From: Candidatus Kapaibacterium sp.
GTDB lineage: Bacteria; Bacteroidota; Ignavibacteria; Kapaibacteriales; NICIL-2
Direction: 5' to 3'
DNA: 64,000 bases
Assembly (NCBI GenBank): GCA_025055755.1
Contig: JANWWF010000001.1
Coordinates: forward strand, 152,915 to 216,914
Positions 44,182 through 53,733 of the stretch are shown here, in pieces. The notes under the pieces are model-generated. The model saw nothing but the letters and a program-made list of their open reading frames with translations. It was not told the origin of the DNA and did no database searches. The position numbers and the translations under genes are program-made. Numbering within the stretch: the first letter of the stretch is position 1; each line of letters opens with the position of its first letter.

Positions 44182-44413
44182 TGTATGCGAGCGCAAACTC
44201 TGGTCGGTTCAACTGTCAAAAGAGAGCACGGTACCATCCGTGGCAGCTCGTTTATTAGCGCACACGCAATCCGTAACGCGCTCTTAGGGACACTCATCCT
44301 ATCCAGCTTACCACACGTGGGTGTATAAGGGAGACTCAATCTCTCCTCATCACCGCCTTTCTCAATACACATTTCATCAAGTTCATCTGTGTTCAACGTG
44401 TTGTGCAGTGCTT
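44182..44413 (+). ncRNA. Long structured 5' leader of lat (candidate cis-regulatory RNA)
   Basis: The 378-bp gap between the divergent genes holds the two promoters and this leader. Foldable elements, in order: a closing helix GAGCGC (44189-44194) with GCGCTC (44278-44283); inside it CTCT/AGAG (44198-44201, 44221-44224), and a hairpin GAGC-ACGG/CCGT-GCTC (44224-44249) with loop TACCAT. Beyond it lie a hairpin CTTA..ACAC/GTGT..TAAG (44307-44329, loop GTGG) and a hairpin GGAGA/TCTCC (44330-44346). The pattern suggests a multi-branched RNA, but no known class was recognised (not the lysine-riboswitch consensus). Short ORFs in the gap do not look coding. Confidence 0.35.
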
Positions 44414-45745
44414 ATGAAGCTAACACTTCTTCAACCATCCGACGTTCATCCCACATTACGGCAGCATTTACTTGTAGATGGATTTGATTTAGTGCTTGAT
44501 CTCGATCAAAGCGGCTGTGGATACTTTATTGATGCACGAAATGGAAAACGATACATTGACATGTTTTCTTGCTATGCTGCACTTCCCCTTTCCCTGAACC
44601 ATCCGGACTTGCGAGATTCTGAATTTATCGAACAAATTGGAAAGATTGCTCTCCACAAGATTACAAACTCTGATGTGTACACCGATGTGTATGCTACGTT
44701 TGTCGATACTCTTTTCCGCATCGCAATACCTCCCCAATTCAAATATGCCTTCTTTATTGAAGGCGGGGCACTTGCCAACGAAAATGCCTTAAAAGTTGCA
44801 TTTGACTGGAAAGTAAGAAAAAACTTTCGAAAGGGATATACACGAGAGGTAGGCCACAAGATAATCCACTTCCGACAAGCGTTTCACGGTCGCAGTGGAT
44901 ACACTATGTCCCTGACAAATACTGACCCGATAAAGGTAGCATATTTTCCCAAATTCGACTGGCCCCGTATTATAAATCCCAAGCTTCGCTTTCCTTTGAC
45001 TGAGGAATCCTTAGCACAAACAATTGCCGACGAAGAGCTGGCTATTCGTCAAATAAAAATGGCACTGCAAGAGCACGGAGATGACATCGCCGCAATCATC
45101 ATCGAGCCAATTCAAGGAGAGGGCGGGGATAATCACTTCCGCGCTGAATTTCTTCAGCAGCTTCGGAGGATTTGTGACGACCATGAACTACTCCTGATCT
45201 TTGATGAGGTTCAGACTGGTGTTGGTATCACGGGCACATGGTGGGCTTTTCAACAGCTAAACGTAATCCCAGATATTTTCAGCTTTGGAAAGAAAATGCA
45301 GGTTTGTGGGATCGCCGTTACAAACCGCATCGATGATATACCTGACAATGTATTCCATGTTCCCAGTCGTATCAATTCGACATGGGGTGGGAACATCGTC
45401 GACATGGCGCGTGCAACCGCATATCTCAAGATAATTGAACAGCGAAACTATTTAGAAAACGCACGAATACAAGGGAAATATCTGCAAGACAACCTTATCA
45501 GACTAAGTCAGAATTTCCCACATCTTGTCAGCAACCCTCGTGGCCGAGGATTGTTCTGCGCATTCGATCTGCCCTCGCCAGCAATACGACGGCAATTCTT
45601 GCAACGTTGTACTGAAGAAGGTCTTCTCTTGCTTGGAAGCGGTGAACAAAGTGTGCGCTTTCGCCCGACGTTAGACATTACGCAAGAACGTATTGCGGAA
45701 GCAATACACATTATCGAGAAAGTTCTAAGCAGCATGGTCGCATAG
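44414..45745 (+). CDS. lat: L-lysine 6-aminotransferase
   Basis: A 443-aa class III PLP aminotransferase that moves the epsilon-amino group of lysine to 2-oxoglutarate, giving aminoadipate semialdehyde. Diagnostic blocks are MFSCYAALPLSLNHP, FFIEGGALANENALKVAFDW, IIEPIQGEGGDNHF, FDEVQTGVGITGTWW and the PLP-lysine region FSFGKKMQVCGI, which are typical of LAT rather than ornithine or GABA aminotransferases. The ATG at 44414 (MKLTLLQPSDVHP) is preferred to an upstream ATG at 44321, which would add a non-conserved Cys/His-rich stretch. It is preceded by a strong promoter and a long structured leader, and followed by a terminator. Confidence 0.9.
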   Translation: MKLTLLQPSDVHPTLRQHLLVDGFDLVLDLDQSGCGYFIDARNGKRYIDMFSCYAALPLSLNHPDLRDSEFIEQIGKIALHKITNSDVYTDVYATFVDTLFRIAIPPQFKYAFFIEGGALANENALKVAFDWKVRKNFRKGYTREVGHKIIHFRQAFHGRSGYTMSLTNTDPIKVAYFPKFDWPRIINPKLRFPLTEESLAQTIADEELAIRQIKMALQEHGDDIAAIIIEPIQGEGGDNHFRAEFLQQLRRICDDHELLLIFDEVQTGVGITGTWWAFQQLNVIPDIFSFGKKMQVCGIAVTNRIDDIPDNVFHVPSRINSTWGGNIVDMARATAYLKIIEQRNYLENARIQGKYLQDNLIRLSQNFPHLVSNPRGRGLFCAFDLPSPAIRRQFLQRCTEEGLLLLGSGEQSVRFRPTLDITQERIAEAIHIIEKVLSSMVA

Positions 45746-45775
45746 CACCTTTTCGTGGTTCCTCCTCCATCCCCT

Positions 45776-45813
45776 GTGCCCTTTTGCCTCTGTGCAAGAG
45801 GGCACGCTTTTTT
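45776..45813 (+). terminator. Rho-independent terminator after lat
   Basis: An 11-bp stem GTGCCCTTTTG/CAAGAGGGCAC (one G-U pair; arms 45776-45786 and 45795-45805) with an 8-nt loop is followed by GCTTTTTT. It lies 30 bp after the lat stop and just before the next gene. Confidence 0.9.
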
Positions 45814-45862
45814 ATGCAAGACAATGCTGTATTTTTTCAATGGAGCACATTGTTGCACTTTT

Positions 45863-48832
45863 ATGCTGATGGTAATGATTGCTCTGCTCTTCATCGGAAT
45901 TGTAAGCTTAGGAATTGCTCAACCGCTGCAATCACCATATCCCTGGAGTTTGAGCCCACTGAGTACATTGGACTCGTTTTCGCTTCCAATACCACCATTG
46001 CGTACTACAGTCCAGAAAGGTCGAATTAGCATACGGGAGGGAAAGCTTGTATATCCTGATGGCTCCCGAGCCCGGCTATACGGAGTAACGATTGCGGGTC
46101 CTGCTGTCTTCCCAGATAGTGCCCAGGCTGTTGCTGTTGCTCGCCGCCTTCATAGCCTTGGTATCAACCTTGTCCGGCTAACGCTTTTTGACTATACCAA
46201 CTACAACGACGCTTCGATCCTAATTCGCTCCAATACTACCAGTCGTGGTTTTGACAGCAGTATGCTTCGACGCTTTGATTGGTTTATTGCCCAACTTCGC
46301 CAACATGGAATCTATGTTTCTCTTGTTCTTCGCTCGACTCGCCTTGCCCGACGCGAGGATGGTATTATCGGCTGGGATTCAATACGATATGCAGGACGGT
46401 TGTACTCGTATTTTTTGCCCAGCTATCAACTCGTTGTACGCGACTACATTCGTGATTTACTGACCCGACGTAATCAATTTACTGGTGTGCCATACCGTGA
46501 CGATCCAACTATAGCCATCCTTGAGATAGACCAAGACAACTCCCTCATCACTCAATGGATATCTAACACTCCTTTTCCTATCTCTCAGGGCGGTCAGCTA
46601 TCATACCTTCACTCGCGAATCCTTGATAGTGCATTTATCCGTTTTGTTCTCAACAAATACCGCACAGCCCAAGCAGCACAACAGGCATGGAGCTTTGCTC
46701 CTCGCTCAACAGCTAATGTCATCACCAATTCAAGCTTTGAGGATGCATTTGATAACACATGGTTGTTAAGTGTAGGAGGAAATGCCCTCGCAATTTCAGA
46801 ACGTGATCCATTAGACAAAAAAGATGGTAGTTACTCTATGCGCATTCGCATTGCACAGCCAGGTACAGCACCAGGAAATATTCGATATCGCAACATCACC
46901 CCGCAGTTACAACGGTATGCCCTCTATCGAATACAGCTATGGGCAAAAACAGATGTTCCCAGTCGACTGATAACCATTGCAATAGGTAACTTTTCTGTCC
47001 GCGACACCCTTCGATCACAATGGAGAGAGTACACCTACACCTTTCGCAGTAATGTTGAGGGTGCTGCAGAATTCCGCGTGGAAGCAGGCGCAGCAAATGG
47101 TGACGTTTGGCTGGATAATGTCCGCGTTACAGCCGTCCCAGAATCAGGTTTAGTGACAGGAGAGTCATTTGCAACCTATACTGTTGCACGTAGCCGTTAC
47201 CAGCAACACACCGAACACTCCCTTGCACGGTGGCGAGATAATCTTGAATTTTATCAAGCCCTGACAGAGTCCTGGTATAATTGGATTTACCGCCTTGTTC
47301 ATGATACGCTTGGATGTCGTGCCCTTATAGCTCCAGGGAATCAACTTTCTACTCTTAACGAGGTATACGCATCCCGTCTGCTTGACTTGCCATCAGTTGG
47401 AACTGGCTGGGATAGCCCTTACCGTCGGGTCGCAGGTGCAACAAGTGACTCCGCGTGGTACATTCTCAACGATCCCCAACTTGGCAACCGATTCGGCGGA
47501 ATAATTTTTATTCCTGCCCGCATTCGTATTACTGGCAAACCCCTGATGGTATGCAGTTACTCTGTTCCCTACCCCTTTGCATCCATGGCAGAGATGACAA
47601 TGATGGTACCTGCCTACCTTGCCTACCAAGATGCAGATGTGTTCGTACTCACATACTATGCCTATAATCGTGCAAGTCTTACAACACCATGGGTGCGCGA
47701 TCGATATGGAGTCAATGCTGCAGGTACTATCACACACTATGAATATGCAGGGAATCCTGCCGTGATTTCTGCATTACCACTGTCAACCCATGTTTTCCGG
47801 CAGGGAATAATCGCGCCTGCTCGCGACACACTATTCTTAAGGCATACCCAAGAAGCACTGTCCTACCCTCCTTACAATCAGTCAGGAGGCTTTTTTCTTG
47901 CAAGCGGAACAGACAACCGACTCCCGCTATTCCGCCGTATCGAGATTGATTCATTCAATGCTGTTTTACAGAGCTTTCAACCTCACAGAGAAGTTCCTGC
48001 ACTCGCAGACCAAGGAAACGTCAACATCGCTGAACTGCTGAGCGATACAGGTGAGCTGCTCTGGAATGCAAGTGACACGGTGTTCATAGTGCGCACTTCT
48101 TTTTATCGTGCTGCCACAGGTGTCATAAGAGGTAAAATTATCGATCTCAGTGGTCGTGGCACTCACACTATCGAGCGGCTTGACAATGGGTGGATAGGTA
48201 CTGCCGAGTTTCTCTCTCTTGATAGAACGCTTGACTCTGCAGAGAAGGTACTTATGGCTCTCCACACGAGAACCTCTACAACAGGAGCTATCTGGGATGG
48301 AGACTCAACCACCTACAGGAGATGGGGTGATCCTCCCATGCAAATGGAAGCGATGCAGATAGTTGTTTCGATCCGTCACAATACCGCAGACTCACTCCTA
48401 ATAATCCCCCTCGACACTAATGGCATTCCGCAAGCGTCTCGAGCATGGATTGTGACTAAATCGGGAGGACGGTTCCGCTTCACGATTGATCAGCGTTTAG
48501 ATCGCACCGTTTGGTATTCACTTCGTTTTCTCCGCACTGCTGAGCCTTTGGCAGTCAAAGATAATCAGCTGTCTTCCCGAAGAATACTGCTCCGTTCTTC
48601 TTTACCTGATCGATTAGAAGCCGTAATTGAAGGATACATAGAGGGAACACCTATCCACATAGCTGTCTATTCTCTCGACGGACGAAGGATCGTTCAACGC
48701 TCCTTAGAAGCAGTTCGTGCGCCCAGCGAGATTCGTCTGATAGACTTATCCTTTCTCGGTAGAGGGGCTTATATCTGCACCCTCACCGTTGGAACCCAAA
48801 CTATTGCAGAAAAAGTGCTTGTTGCTCCTTGA
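45863..48832 (+). CDS. Secreted glycosidase-like (clan GH-A type) protein with T9SS sorting domain
   Basis: A 989-aa exported protein. After a signal peptide (MLMVMIALLFIGIVSLGIAQ), residues about 60-300 resemble a GH-A TIM barrel: GKLVYPDGSRARLYGVTI, ARRLHSLGINLVRLTLFDY, then DPTIAILEIDQDNSLITQW, where related enzymes usually read EINNENSL, so the acid Glu appears replaced by Asp. A CBM-like jelly roll follows (about 300-430: NVITNSSFEDAFDNTW ... GDVWLDNVRVTAV). The C-terminus is a T9SS-type sorting domain (IAVYSLDGRRIVQRS, LGRGAYICTLTVG). The frame is open back to a GTG at 45755, but the lat terminator lies there. ATG 45863 begins the signal peptide; ATG 45824 is possible. The substrate is unknown. 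Confidence 0.75.
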   Translation: MLMVMIALLFIGIVSLGIAQPLQSPYPWSLSPLSTLDSFSLPIPPLRTTVQKGRISIREGKLVYPDGSRARLYGVTIAGPAVFPDSAQAVAVARRLHSLGINLVRLTLFDYTNYNDASILIRSNTTSRGFDSSMLRRFDWFIAQLRQHGIYVSLVLRSTRLARREDGIIGWDSIRYAGRLYSYFLPSYQLVVRDYIRDLLTRRNQFTGVPYRDDPTIAILEIDQDNSLITQWISNTPFPISQGGQLSYLHSRILDSAFIRFVLNKYRTAQAAQQAWSFAPRSTANVITNSSFEDAFDNTWLLSVGGNALAISERDPLDKKDGSYSMRIRIAQPGTAPGNIRYRNITPQLQRYALYRIQLWAKTDVPSRLITIAIGNFSVRDTLRSQWREYTYTFRSNVEGAAEFRVEAGAANGDVWLDNVRVTAVPESGLVTGESFATYTVARSRYQQHTEHSLARWRDNLEFYQALTESWYNWIYRLVHDTLGCRALIAPGNQLSTLNEVYASRLLDLPSVGTGWDSPYRRVAGATSDSAWYILNDPQLGNRFGGIIFIPARIRITGKPLMVCSYSVPYPFASMAEMTMMVPAYLAYQDADVFVLTYYAYNRASLTTPWVRDRYGVNAAGTITHYEYAGNPAVISALPLSTHVFRQGIIAPARDTLFLRHTQEALSYPPYNQSGGFFLASGTDNRLPLFRRIEIDSFNAVLQSFQPHREVPALADQGNVNIAELLSDTGELLWNASDTVFIVRTSFYRAATGVIRGKIIDLSGRGTHTIERLDNGWIGTAEFLSLDRTLDSAEKVLMALHTRTSTTGAIWDGDSTTYRRWGDPPMQMEAMQIVVSIRHNTADSLLIIPLDTNGIPQASRAWIVTKSGGRFRFTIDQRLDRTVWYSLRFLRTAEPLAVKDNQLSSRRILLRSSLPDRLEAVIEGYIEGTPIHIAVYSLDGRRIVQRSLEAVRAPSEIRLIDLSFLGRGAYICTLTVGTQTIAEKVLVAP

Positions 48833-48863
48833 GGCCAAGGCATAAAAATTTCGGCGATGTGCA

Positions 48864-49682
48864 TTAGAAAGCAAACCGCACGTCGATTTGCGCTTGAATA
48901 GTACTAACGCGCCAACTTTCATTTCGTGTAAGATTTGTAATGCCAAAATTGTAATTCAGGGAGGGAACAATTGTCATACGGCGGAGGAAGATTTCGTATT
49001 GAATTCCCGCCTTCAAACCAATGCGTAAAGCGTTGGATTCGGGTATCTCGTTGCTGAAAATAACAACGGTGCGATTAAAGTCGCGGTACGTGTAATTGGG
49101 GTCAGGCACAAATTGTGCATTGGGCGGATCAACAAGCTTAAGGAGCTGCTCAACTTTCTTTTCAATAGCATAGCTCACAACAGGACCTGCCTGAATACCA
49201 AAACCCGTTGTACCTAATCCAAAGCGGTACATTGCCTCAAAATCTATTGTGGTATAGGTAACATCAGCAGTAAACTCTGTTGTTGTAAGGATTGTGCGGG
49301 TTTCATTGCCCGAAATAACTCGACTGGGAAGCTGATCGTTGATTTGCTGGAAGGAAGAAGGCATGCGATTGTAAAGCAAGCGGAAAATCAACGATGAACG
49401 TGAGTCTTTTGGATTTCCAAGAATTATTTCTGTGTTCACCCCCACAAAAAAACCATTGGCGCTTCCATCTTCGAGAGTTGGGCACAACGGTGCATTCTCA
49501 GGATTAGCATAGTACTGAAACCCTCCTGTTTGCATAACACGGTTATAACCTACAACAGGTCCGACAAAAATTCTCGATGGCGCCTTTGCTGGTTCCAGTG
49601 GATTTGCCAGGTCCTGGGAATAAATTACCACCGCATTTGCAAACAGAGCAATGTATGCAACCGCTGTACGCAAGCATTTCAT
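48864..49682 (-). CDS. Predicted outer-membrane beta-barrel protein
   Basis: A 272-aa protein with a signal peptide (TAVAYIALFANAVVIYSQ) and alternating strands typical of a porin-like barrel (IFVGPVVGYNRVMQTGG, NGFFVGVNTEIIL, GFGIQAGPVVSYAIEKK), ending in the aromatic terminal residue of VRFAF as expected for BAM substrates. The pattern resembles PorT-like barrels of Bacteroidota, but the similarity is too weak for a name. The ATG at 49682 has GGAG 8 bp upstream and lies 11 bp after the giant gene's stop, so the two are co-transcribed. Confidence 0.7.
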   Translation of the reverse strand: MKCLRTAVAYIALFANAVVIYSQDLANPLEPAKAPSRIFVGPVVGYNRVMQTGGFQYYANPENAPLCPTLEDGSANGFFVGVNTEIILGNPKDSRSSLIFRLLYNRMPSSFQQINDQLPSRVISGNETRTILTTTEFTADVTYTTIDFEAMYRFGLGTTGFGIQAGPVVSYAIEKKVEQLLKLVDPPNAQFVPDPNYTYRDFNRTVVIFSNEIPESNALRIGLKAGIQYEIFLRRMTIVPSLNYNFGITNLTRNESWRVSTIQAQIDVRFAF

Positions 49683-49693
49683 GGTACCTTCTC

Positions 49694-52600
49694 CTATTGT
49701 TTGAGATAACAACAGCTACTGATGTATTCACCGTCTGCGGACAATAGAACCAAGCTGTAAAGCCCGCTCGACAAATGTTTTGTTTCAAATATAATAACTC
49801 GATGCCCTACATCCAAACGTTCCTGCCCTAGCATTATCCGCTGCCCATGAAGAGAATATGCCAAAAGTTGAACTGTCTGCGGCGTATACACATCGAGTTC
49901 CACACAGATAATATCCTCGAGAGGATTGGGAGTCACCTTTTGGAGCTTAATTCCTCCTAATTGCACACCTCGTAAGGTGTGGCCGCAAACAAGCTTAGTC
50001 CCAATAGTCGCTTGGGTAGAATCAGGACGATAACATTCACCCAGGGAGAAGCTCCCCCGAACAATACCGCTTGGAACAATCGAGTATAGCAAGCGTATTG
50101 GTAATGCAAGCGTCCATGTACATGTATCGACAAAACGAGGTATCTGCCAAGCAACCCGGAGCTTGTTGGGATACTGCAGAGCAACGATCCCCTTCGTTAT
50201 GCTGACTGAGCCATCACATCGGAGAAGGACAGGCACATCACTATCTCCTCCATAGTCTGCAATCAACTCGGGCAGTTCTGCTTGCAGAACAGCATTAAGC
50301 TGTGTATTGTATCCCTTCATTACAGTGCCACCCACACGTAATGAGATGACACTATCTATACTGCCTAGTACATTTTCAATTACAAGCTTGAGTTGTCCTT
50401 GTGTTGGTGTAACACGTACAACGCGCTCTAAAACTACCGTATCGTTAGCTGTAATTCGTATAAGGAACTCACGCTGCAGTTGTGGTGGGGGGAATGCCAG
50501 TCGAACCCTCAGTTGCTCTTTTGGATACATCATCGTCGGAAATCGTGAAAGAATAGTAGTTCGGGTCGTTCCTTCGATTATCTCCGCCGAGGATAAGCGC
50601 ACCGGCATAGTACCCTTATTCTGGAGCAACAGAGTAAGGAAAAATTCGCTACACCGATGGGGAAAAGGATCATACTCAAGGTCAAGCTGTAGAACAGGCA
50701 ATTCAGCCCTATCGGTAGTATCTCCTGGATTGTTCTCTGTCGAGTCATCATTAGCAACACCGAGGCCATACAGCGCCCCCCTTGACGTTGTAGGTATGTA
50801 GTTCGGTTGTGCATCATGGCGTACAACAATCATCACCGTGTGCAAGCCAACGCGGAGTGGCTCAAAAATTACTGGCAACAATAATTCATCTCCTGGTGCC
50901 AGGCGTATCGGAAACGACTGAACGCCTGCGATGCGAAATGCAGCCCGATCAGGACCCTCCATCCACAGTGTATCAATTGTTAGTCCCTCATTTCCACCCG
51001 ATCGAGCAACACGAATTGTGTAACTCTTTGTGTAACCAATGCGTACTGGTCCAACAGTCGTATCAAACATGGATATTTCAGGTAAAGTCCCAATACCCCG
51101 TGCTGAAAAGGATATAACAGACCCTGCTTGATCGATAAACTCAAAGGTCGAACTGAGCATCCCGCGTACTTGCGGAGAAAATCGTAATGGTACCGTTACG
51201 GTTCCGGCTGCGGGAATACGTAGCGTATCATTCGGTTGCAGTGAGTGTAAAAATGATGCCCTATCACCCTGCTGTTGCCGAAAGCGAACGAATGCAGGGA
51301 TATTCCCCCGATTGAAAACCCGAGCGACTGTATCAAAGCGGGTCCCAACACGACGGAGACCAAAGTCAACATCTTCCGCTTGGAGTTGCACGCGTATTCC
51401 ACGCCCCTGTAGCACAGCACGAACCATTAGCTGTTTATCATTTCTGAACAACAAGTAGGTGGTAGCCTGTCCAGTATCTTTCGGAGAATAGCAAACACGA
51501 AGGCTGACACTATCCCCTGGCAAAAGTTGAATAGGAAAACGGCTTTGGTCAACAGAGAACATAGTTGAATCCTCTACTATCGCACTCGTTAGCACGATCC
51601 CCTCTGAACCTGAATTACGTATCACCGTATAGCGACACGCGGAATCTCCAACAAGCACATCTCCAAAGTCAACATCAACAATAGAAAGCTCTGCTTGTGG
51701 CAAAAATCCCTCAAGTGGCTGAGCATATGTAAGCCCACAGCTGAGTTGCCATATCAGGGTATCCCGAATAACTCCCGATGCTCGAGCAGTATAGCAAACA
51801 TTCACTTTAACCTCCCTGCGAGGTAGGCAATACAGTGGAAATTGCGCATCACGAGCAGAAAATGCGCTCAGATTACCATTTCGAAGCCAAACCGTGTCTA
51901 TTCGAAGCGTATCGCGGAAGCTAAAGTTTCTGAGTGTGGCTTGTGCACAATGGACTTGTCCTACTGCTGTAGCTCGAAATCGTAGCGGACGAGGGATAAT
52001 ATCCACCTGCGGTGCTTTATAACGATAGCGGTAGCGTATCCCGTTACCTGCATAATCTCTCGTGATGATAGCTACCACCCCATCCTGGTAAGGATTGACA
52101 AGTTCAGCACGAAACGAGATACCTGCTCCGGTGGGATAAGCACGAAAAGTATAGTTATGGCTACTATCTGGCTCGATAACAACGTATGCTAACCCAGCGC
52201 CACCGTGATCTTGTGCTACACCACTAATGTTGCCGCAGCTGTCCTCAATAGCGATTGTCGGTATGATTGTGTCCCGGCTGACAACCCCGGTTACTCCAAG
52301 AACATGCGCATAGGAGTCGGTATAGCCCATTCCATAGAGTACCCCACTAAAATACCCGCTGTCGGTTTCTAAGACATGTGTCCCCGGAGAAAGAGGGATT
52401 TGTGCCCAATACATACCGCTACTGCGGAACTTCTGGGTTGCAAGCTCAGGAGCTATCGTTGCAGCTATCGTCTGTCCATCAAGTCGTACCGATAACCGTG
52501 CCCGTTCATCACAAATGATATTGAGCATGTGGCGGTCAAATTGGCGAGCAAATATTGGATCCTGCAGGTTCGCGGGAGCTTGAAATACGCAACGTGACAC

Positions 52601-53722
52601 ATAACGACCGATTGGCACCGCGATAACCATGGCCGGATCAAACATGATCGAATTTGCAATTGTCCCAGTCGTCATATACTGCACAAGCGCAAATGGCTTA
52701 TCAGCATACCACCACGTAGGAGAATTGACGCGCGGAAGGGTCAAGGTATCCCCGGCATGCGCCAGTACTCGCGTAATATCCTCACGCTCGGTGTAAATCA
52801 TAATTCGAGTGTTGGGGTAAATAGCCACGGCTCGAAGGTAATCGCCCGCTGCTATGCGTCCCCCTGTTGCAAAAGGCACCGTCACATAGCTTGAGCCAAG
52901 AACACTATTCGGCAAGAGCATTTCTACCAGATGGTCCTTACTATCAAGCCGCTGAGGCAACCCAATAGGTACGGAGGCTCGAACATGACCGGAAACGACA
53001 GTTATTGGTTTATTGGCGCGTATCCATGTGCCTGAAAGATCGCCTTCCCCTTGCGGAAGAGGATAGGCTTTCACCAAGTAGCATTCACCTCGTCCTAACG
53101 TGACAGAATGCCACTGTCCAGCAGATTTTCCCCCTTCTGTCGGCACGGTAGGACGAAACTCTACTTGTGTAGCATCCTCTGCAGCAATAATCATGAACTC
53201 AGATTGACGAATAGCAGGTGGATCAACTGGCGTCCCAATCCCATCCCCATAGGTATCGTTGGGCAACGAGAGGACAACGTACTCTTTTCCCCACATGTGA
53301 AGAGGTAGTGCTGCATAGCTGTCACTAGTCGTGTATTGACTACTCATCGCATACACGGCAATAGGGAGCTCTGAACGAACCTCAATTGCTCGGCGTATTG
53401 GGACTTCTGATTGGCGCACCTCAAGGGTATCGGGGAGCAACAAAGGAAGAGTCTCGTAAGCTCTTAGAATGTACTTTTTCTCATTTCCATCAGGGTAAAT
53501 AAGTGTAACAGTGTTCGGATATGCTGTGGCAATGAGAACACGCAGTCGAAGCCCTGATGGTTGAATTTCGTTTTCATTCTGCATAAAACCAACGATAAAG
53601 TGCGTCCCCTCGGACTGATTCGGTCGCTGCACTGGAAGGGTGTCAAGCACTTGAGCGCCAACTGCCAAGGGCGTAGCGATTAGCACAATCCATAATTTCC
53701 ATAGCTTCCAGCGGAGAACCAT
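49694..53722 (-). CDS. Giant secreted protein: IgGFc-binding-like N-terminus, choice-of-anchor D repeats, T9SS domain
   Basis: A 1342-aa exported protein. After the signal peptide (KLWIVLIATPLAVGAQ), residues about 20-480 match the IgGFc-binding N-terminal type domain (GTHFIVGFMQNEN, PIAVYAMSSQYTTSDSYAALPLHMWGKEYVVLSLP). Several HYDIN/choice-of-anchor D Ig-like repeats follow (VDFGDVLVGDSACRYTVIRNSG, VDFGLRRVGTRFDTVARVFNRG). The end is a T9SS-type sorting domain (QKVTPNPLEDIICVEL, AYSLHGQRIML, LSSGLYSLVLLS). A surface adhesin or structural role is plausible and unproven. ATG 53722 is preceded by GAGAGG; a GTG at 53737 overlaps the upstream stop. Confidence 0.8.
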   Translation of the reverse strand: MVLRWKLWKLWIVLIATPLAVGAQVLDTLPVQRPNQSEGTHFIVGFMQNENEIQPSGLRLRVLIATAYPNTVTLIYPDGNEKKYILRAYETLPLLLPDTLEVRQSEVPIRRAIEVRSELPIAVYAMSSQYTTSDSYAALPLHMWGKEYVVLSLPNDTYGDGIGTPVDPPAIRQSEFMIIAAEDATQVEFRPTVPTEGGKSAGQWHSVTLGRGECYLVKAYPLPQGEGDLSGTWIRANKPITVVSGHVRASVPIGLPQRLDSKDHLVEMLLPNSVLGSSYVTVPFATGGRIAAGDYLRAVAIYPNTRIMIYTEREDITRVLAHAGDTLTLPRVNSPTWWYADKPFALVQYMTTGTIANSIMFDPAMVIAVPIGRYVSRCVFQAPANLQDPIFARQFDRHMLNIICDERARLSVRLDGQTIAATIAPELATQKFRSSGMYWAQIPLSPGTHVLETDSGYFSGVLYGMGYTDSYAHVLGVTGVVSRDTIIPTIAIEDSCGNISGVAQDHGGAGLAYVVIEPDSSHNYTFRAYPTGAGISFRAELVNPYQDGVVAIITRDYAGNGIRYRYRYKAPQVDIIPRPLRFRATAVGQVHCAQATLRNFSFRDTLRIDTVWLRNGNLSAFSARDAQFPLYCLPRREVKVNVCYTARASGVIRDTLIWQLSCGLTYAQPLEGFLPQAELSIVDVDFGDVLVGDSACRYTVIRNSGSEGIVLTSAIVEDSTMFSVDQSRFPIQLLPGDSVSLRVCYSPKDTGQATTYLLFRNDKQLMVRAVLQGRGIRVQLQAEDVDFGLRRVGTRFDTVARVFNRGNIPAFVRFRQQQGDRASFLHSLQPNDTLRIPAAGTVTVPLRFSPQVRGMLSSTFEFIDQAGSVISFSARGIGTLPEISMFDTTVGPVRIGYTKSYTIRVARSGGNEGLTIDTLWMEGPDRAAFRIAGVQSFPIRLAPGDELLLPVIFEPLRVGLHTVMIVVRHDAQPNYIPTTSRGALYGLGVANDDSTENNPGDTTDRAELPVLQLDLEYDPFPHRCSEFFLTLLLQNKGTMPVRLSSAEIIEGTTRTTILSRFPTMMYPKEQLRVRLAFPPPQLQREFLIRITANDTVVLERVVRVTPTQGQLKLVIENVLGSIDSVISLRVGGTVMKGYNTQLNAVLQAELPELIADYGGDSDVPVLLRCDGSVSITKGIVALQYPNKLRVAWQIPRFVDTCTWTLALPIRLLYSIVPSGIVRGSFSLGECYRPDSTQATIGTKLVCGHTLRGVQLGGIKLQKVTPNPLEDIICVELDVYTPQTVQLLAYSLHGQRIMLGQERLDVGHRVIIFETKHLSSGLYSLVLLSADGEYISSCCYLKQ

Positions 53723-53733
53723 CAGCCGACCTC

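Noticed and set aside
44169-44396. 75-aa minus-strand ORF in the lat leader
   Set aside because: No family, no start signal, opposite to the lat transcript; the region is better explained as RNA leader.
44182-44413. Lysine riboswitch, 6S RNA or SRP RNA upstream of lat
   Set aside because: The conserved cores of these RNAs could not be found; only a generic multi-branched fold is visible.
48833-48863. Shared terminator between the convergent glycosidase-like and barrel genes
   Set aside because: The 31-bp spacer has no inverted repeat or T-run of note.
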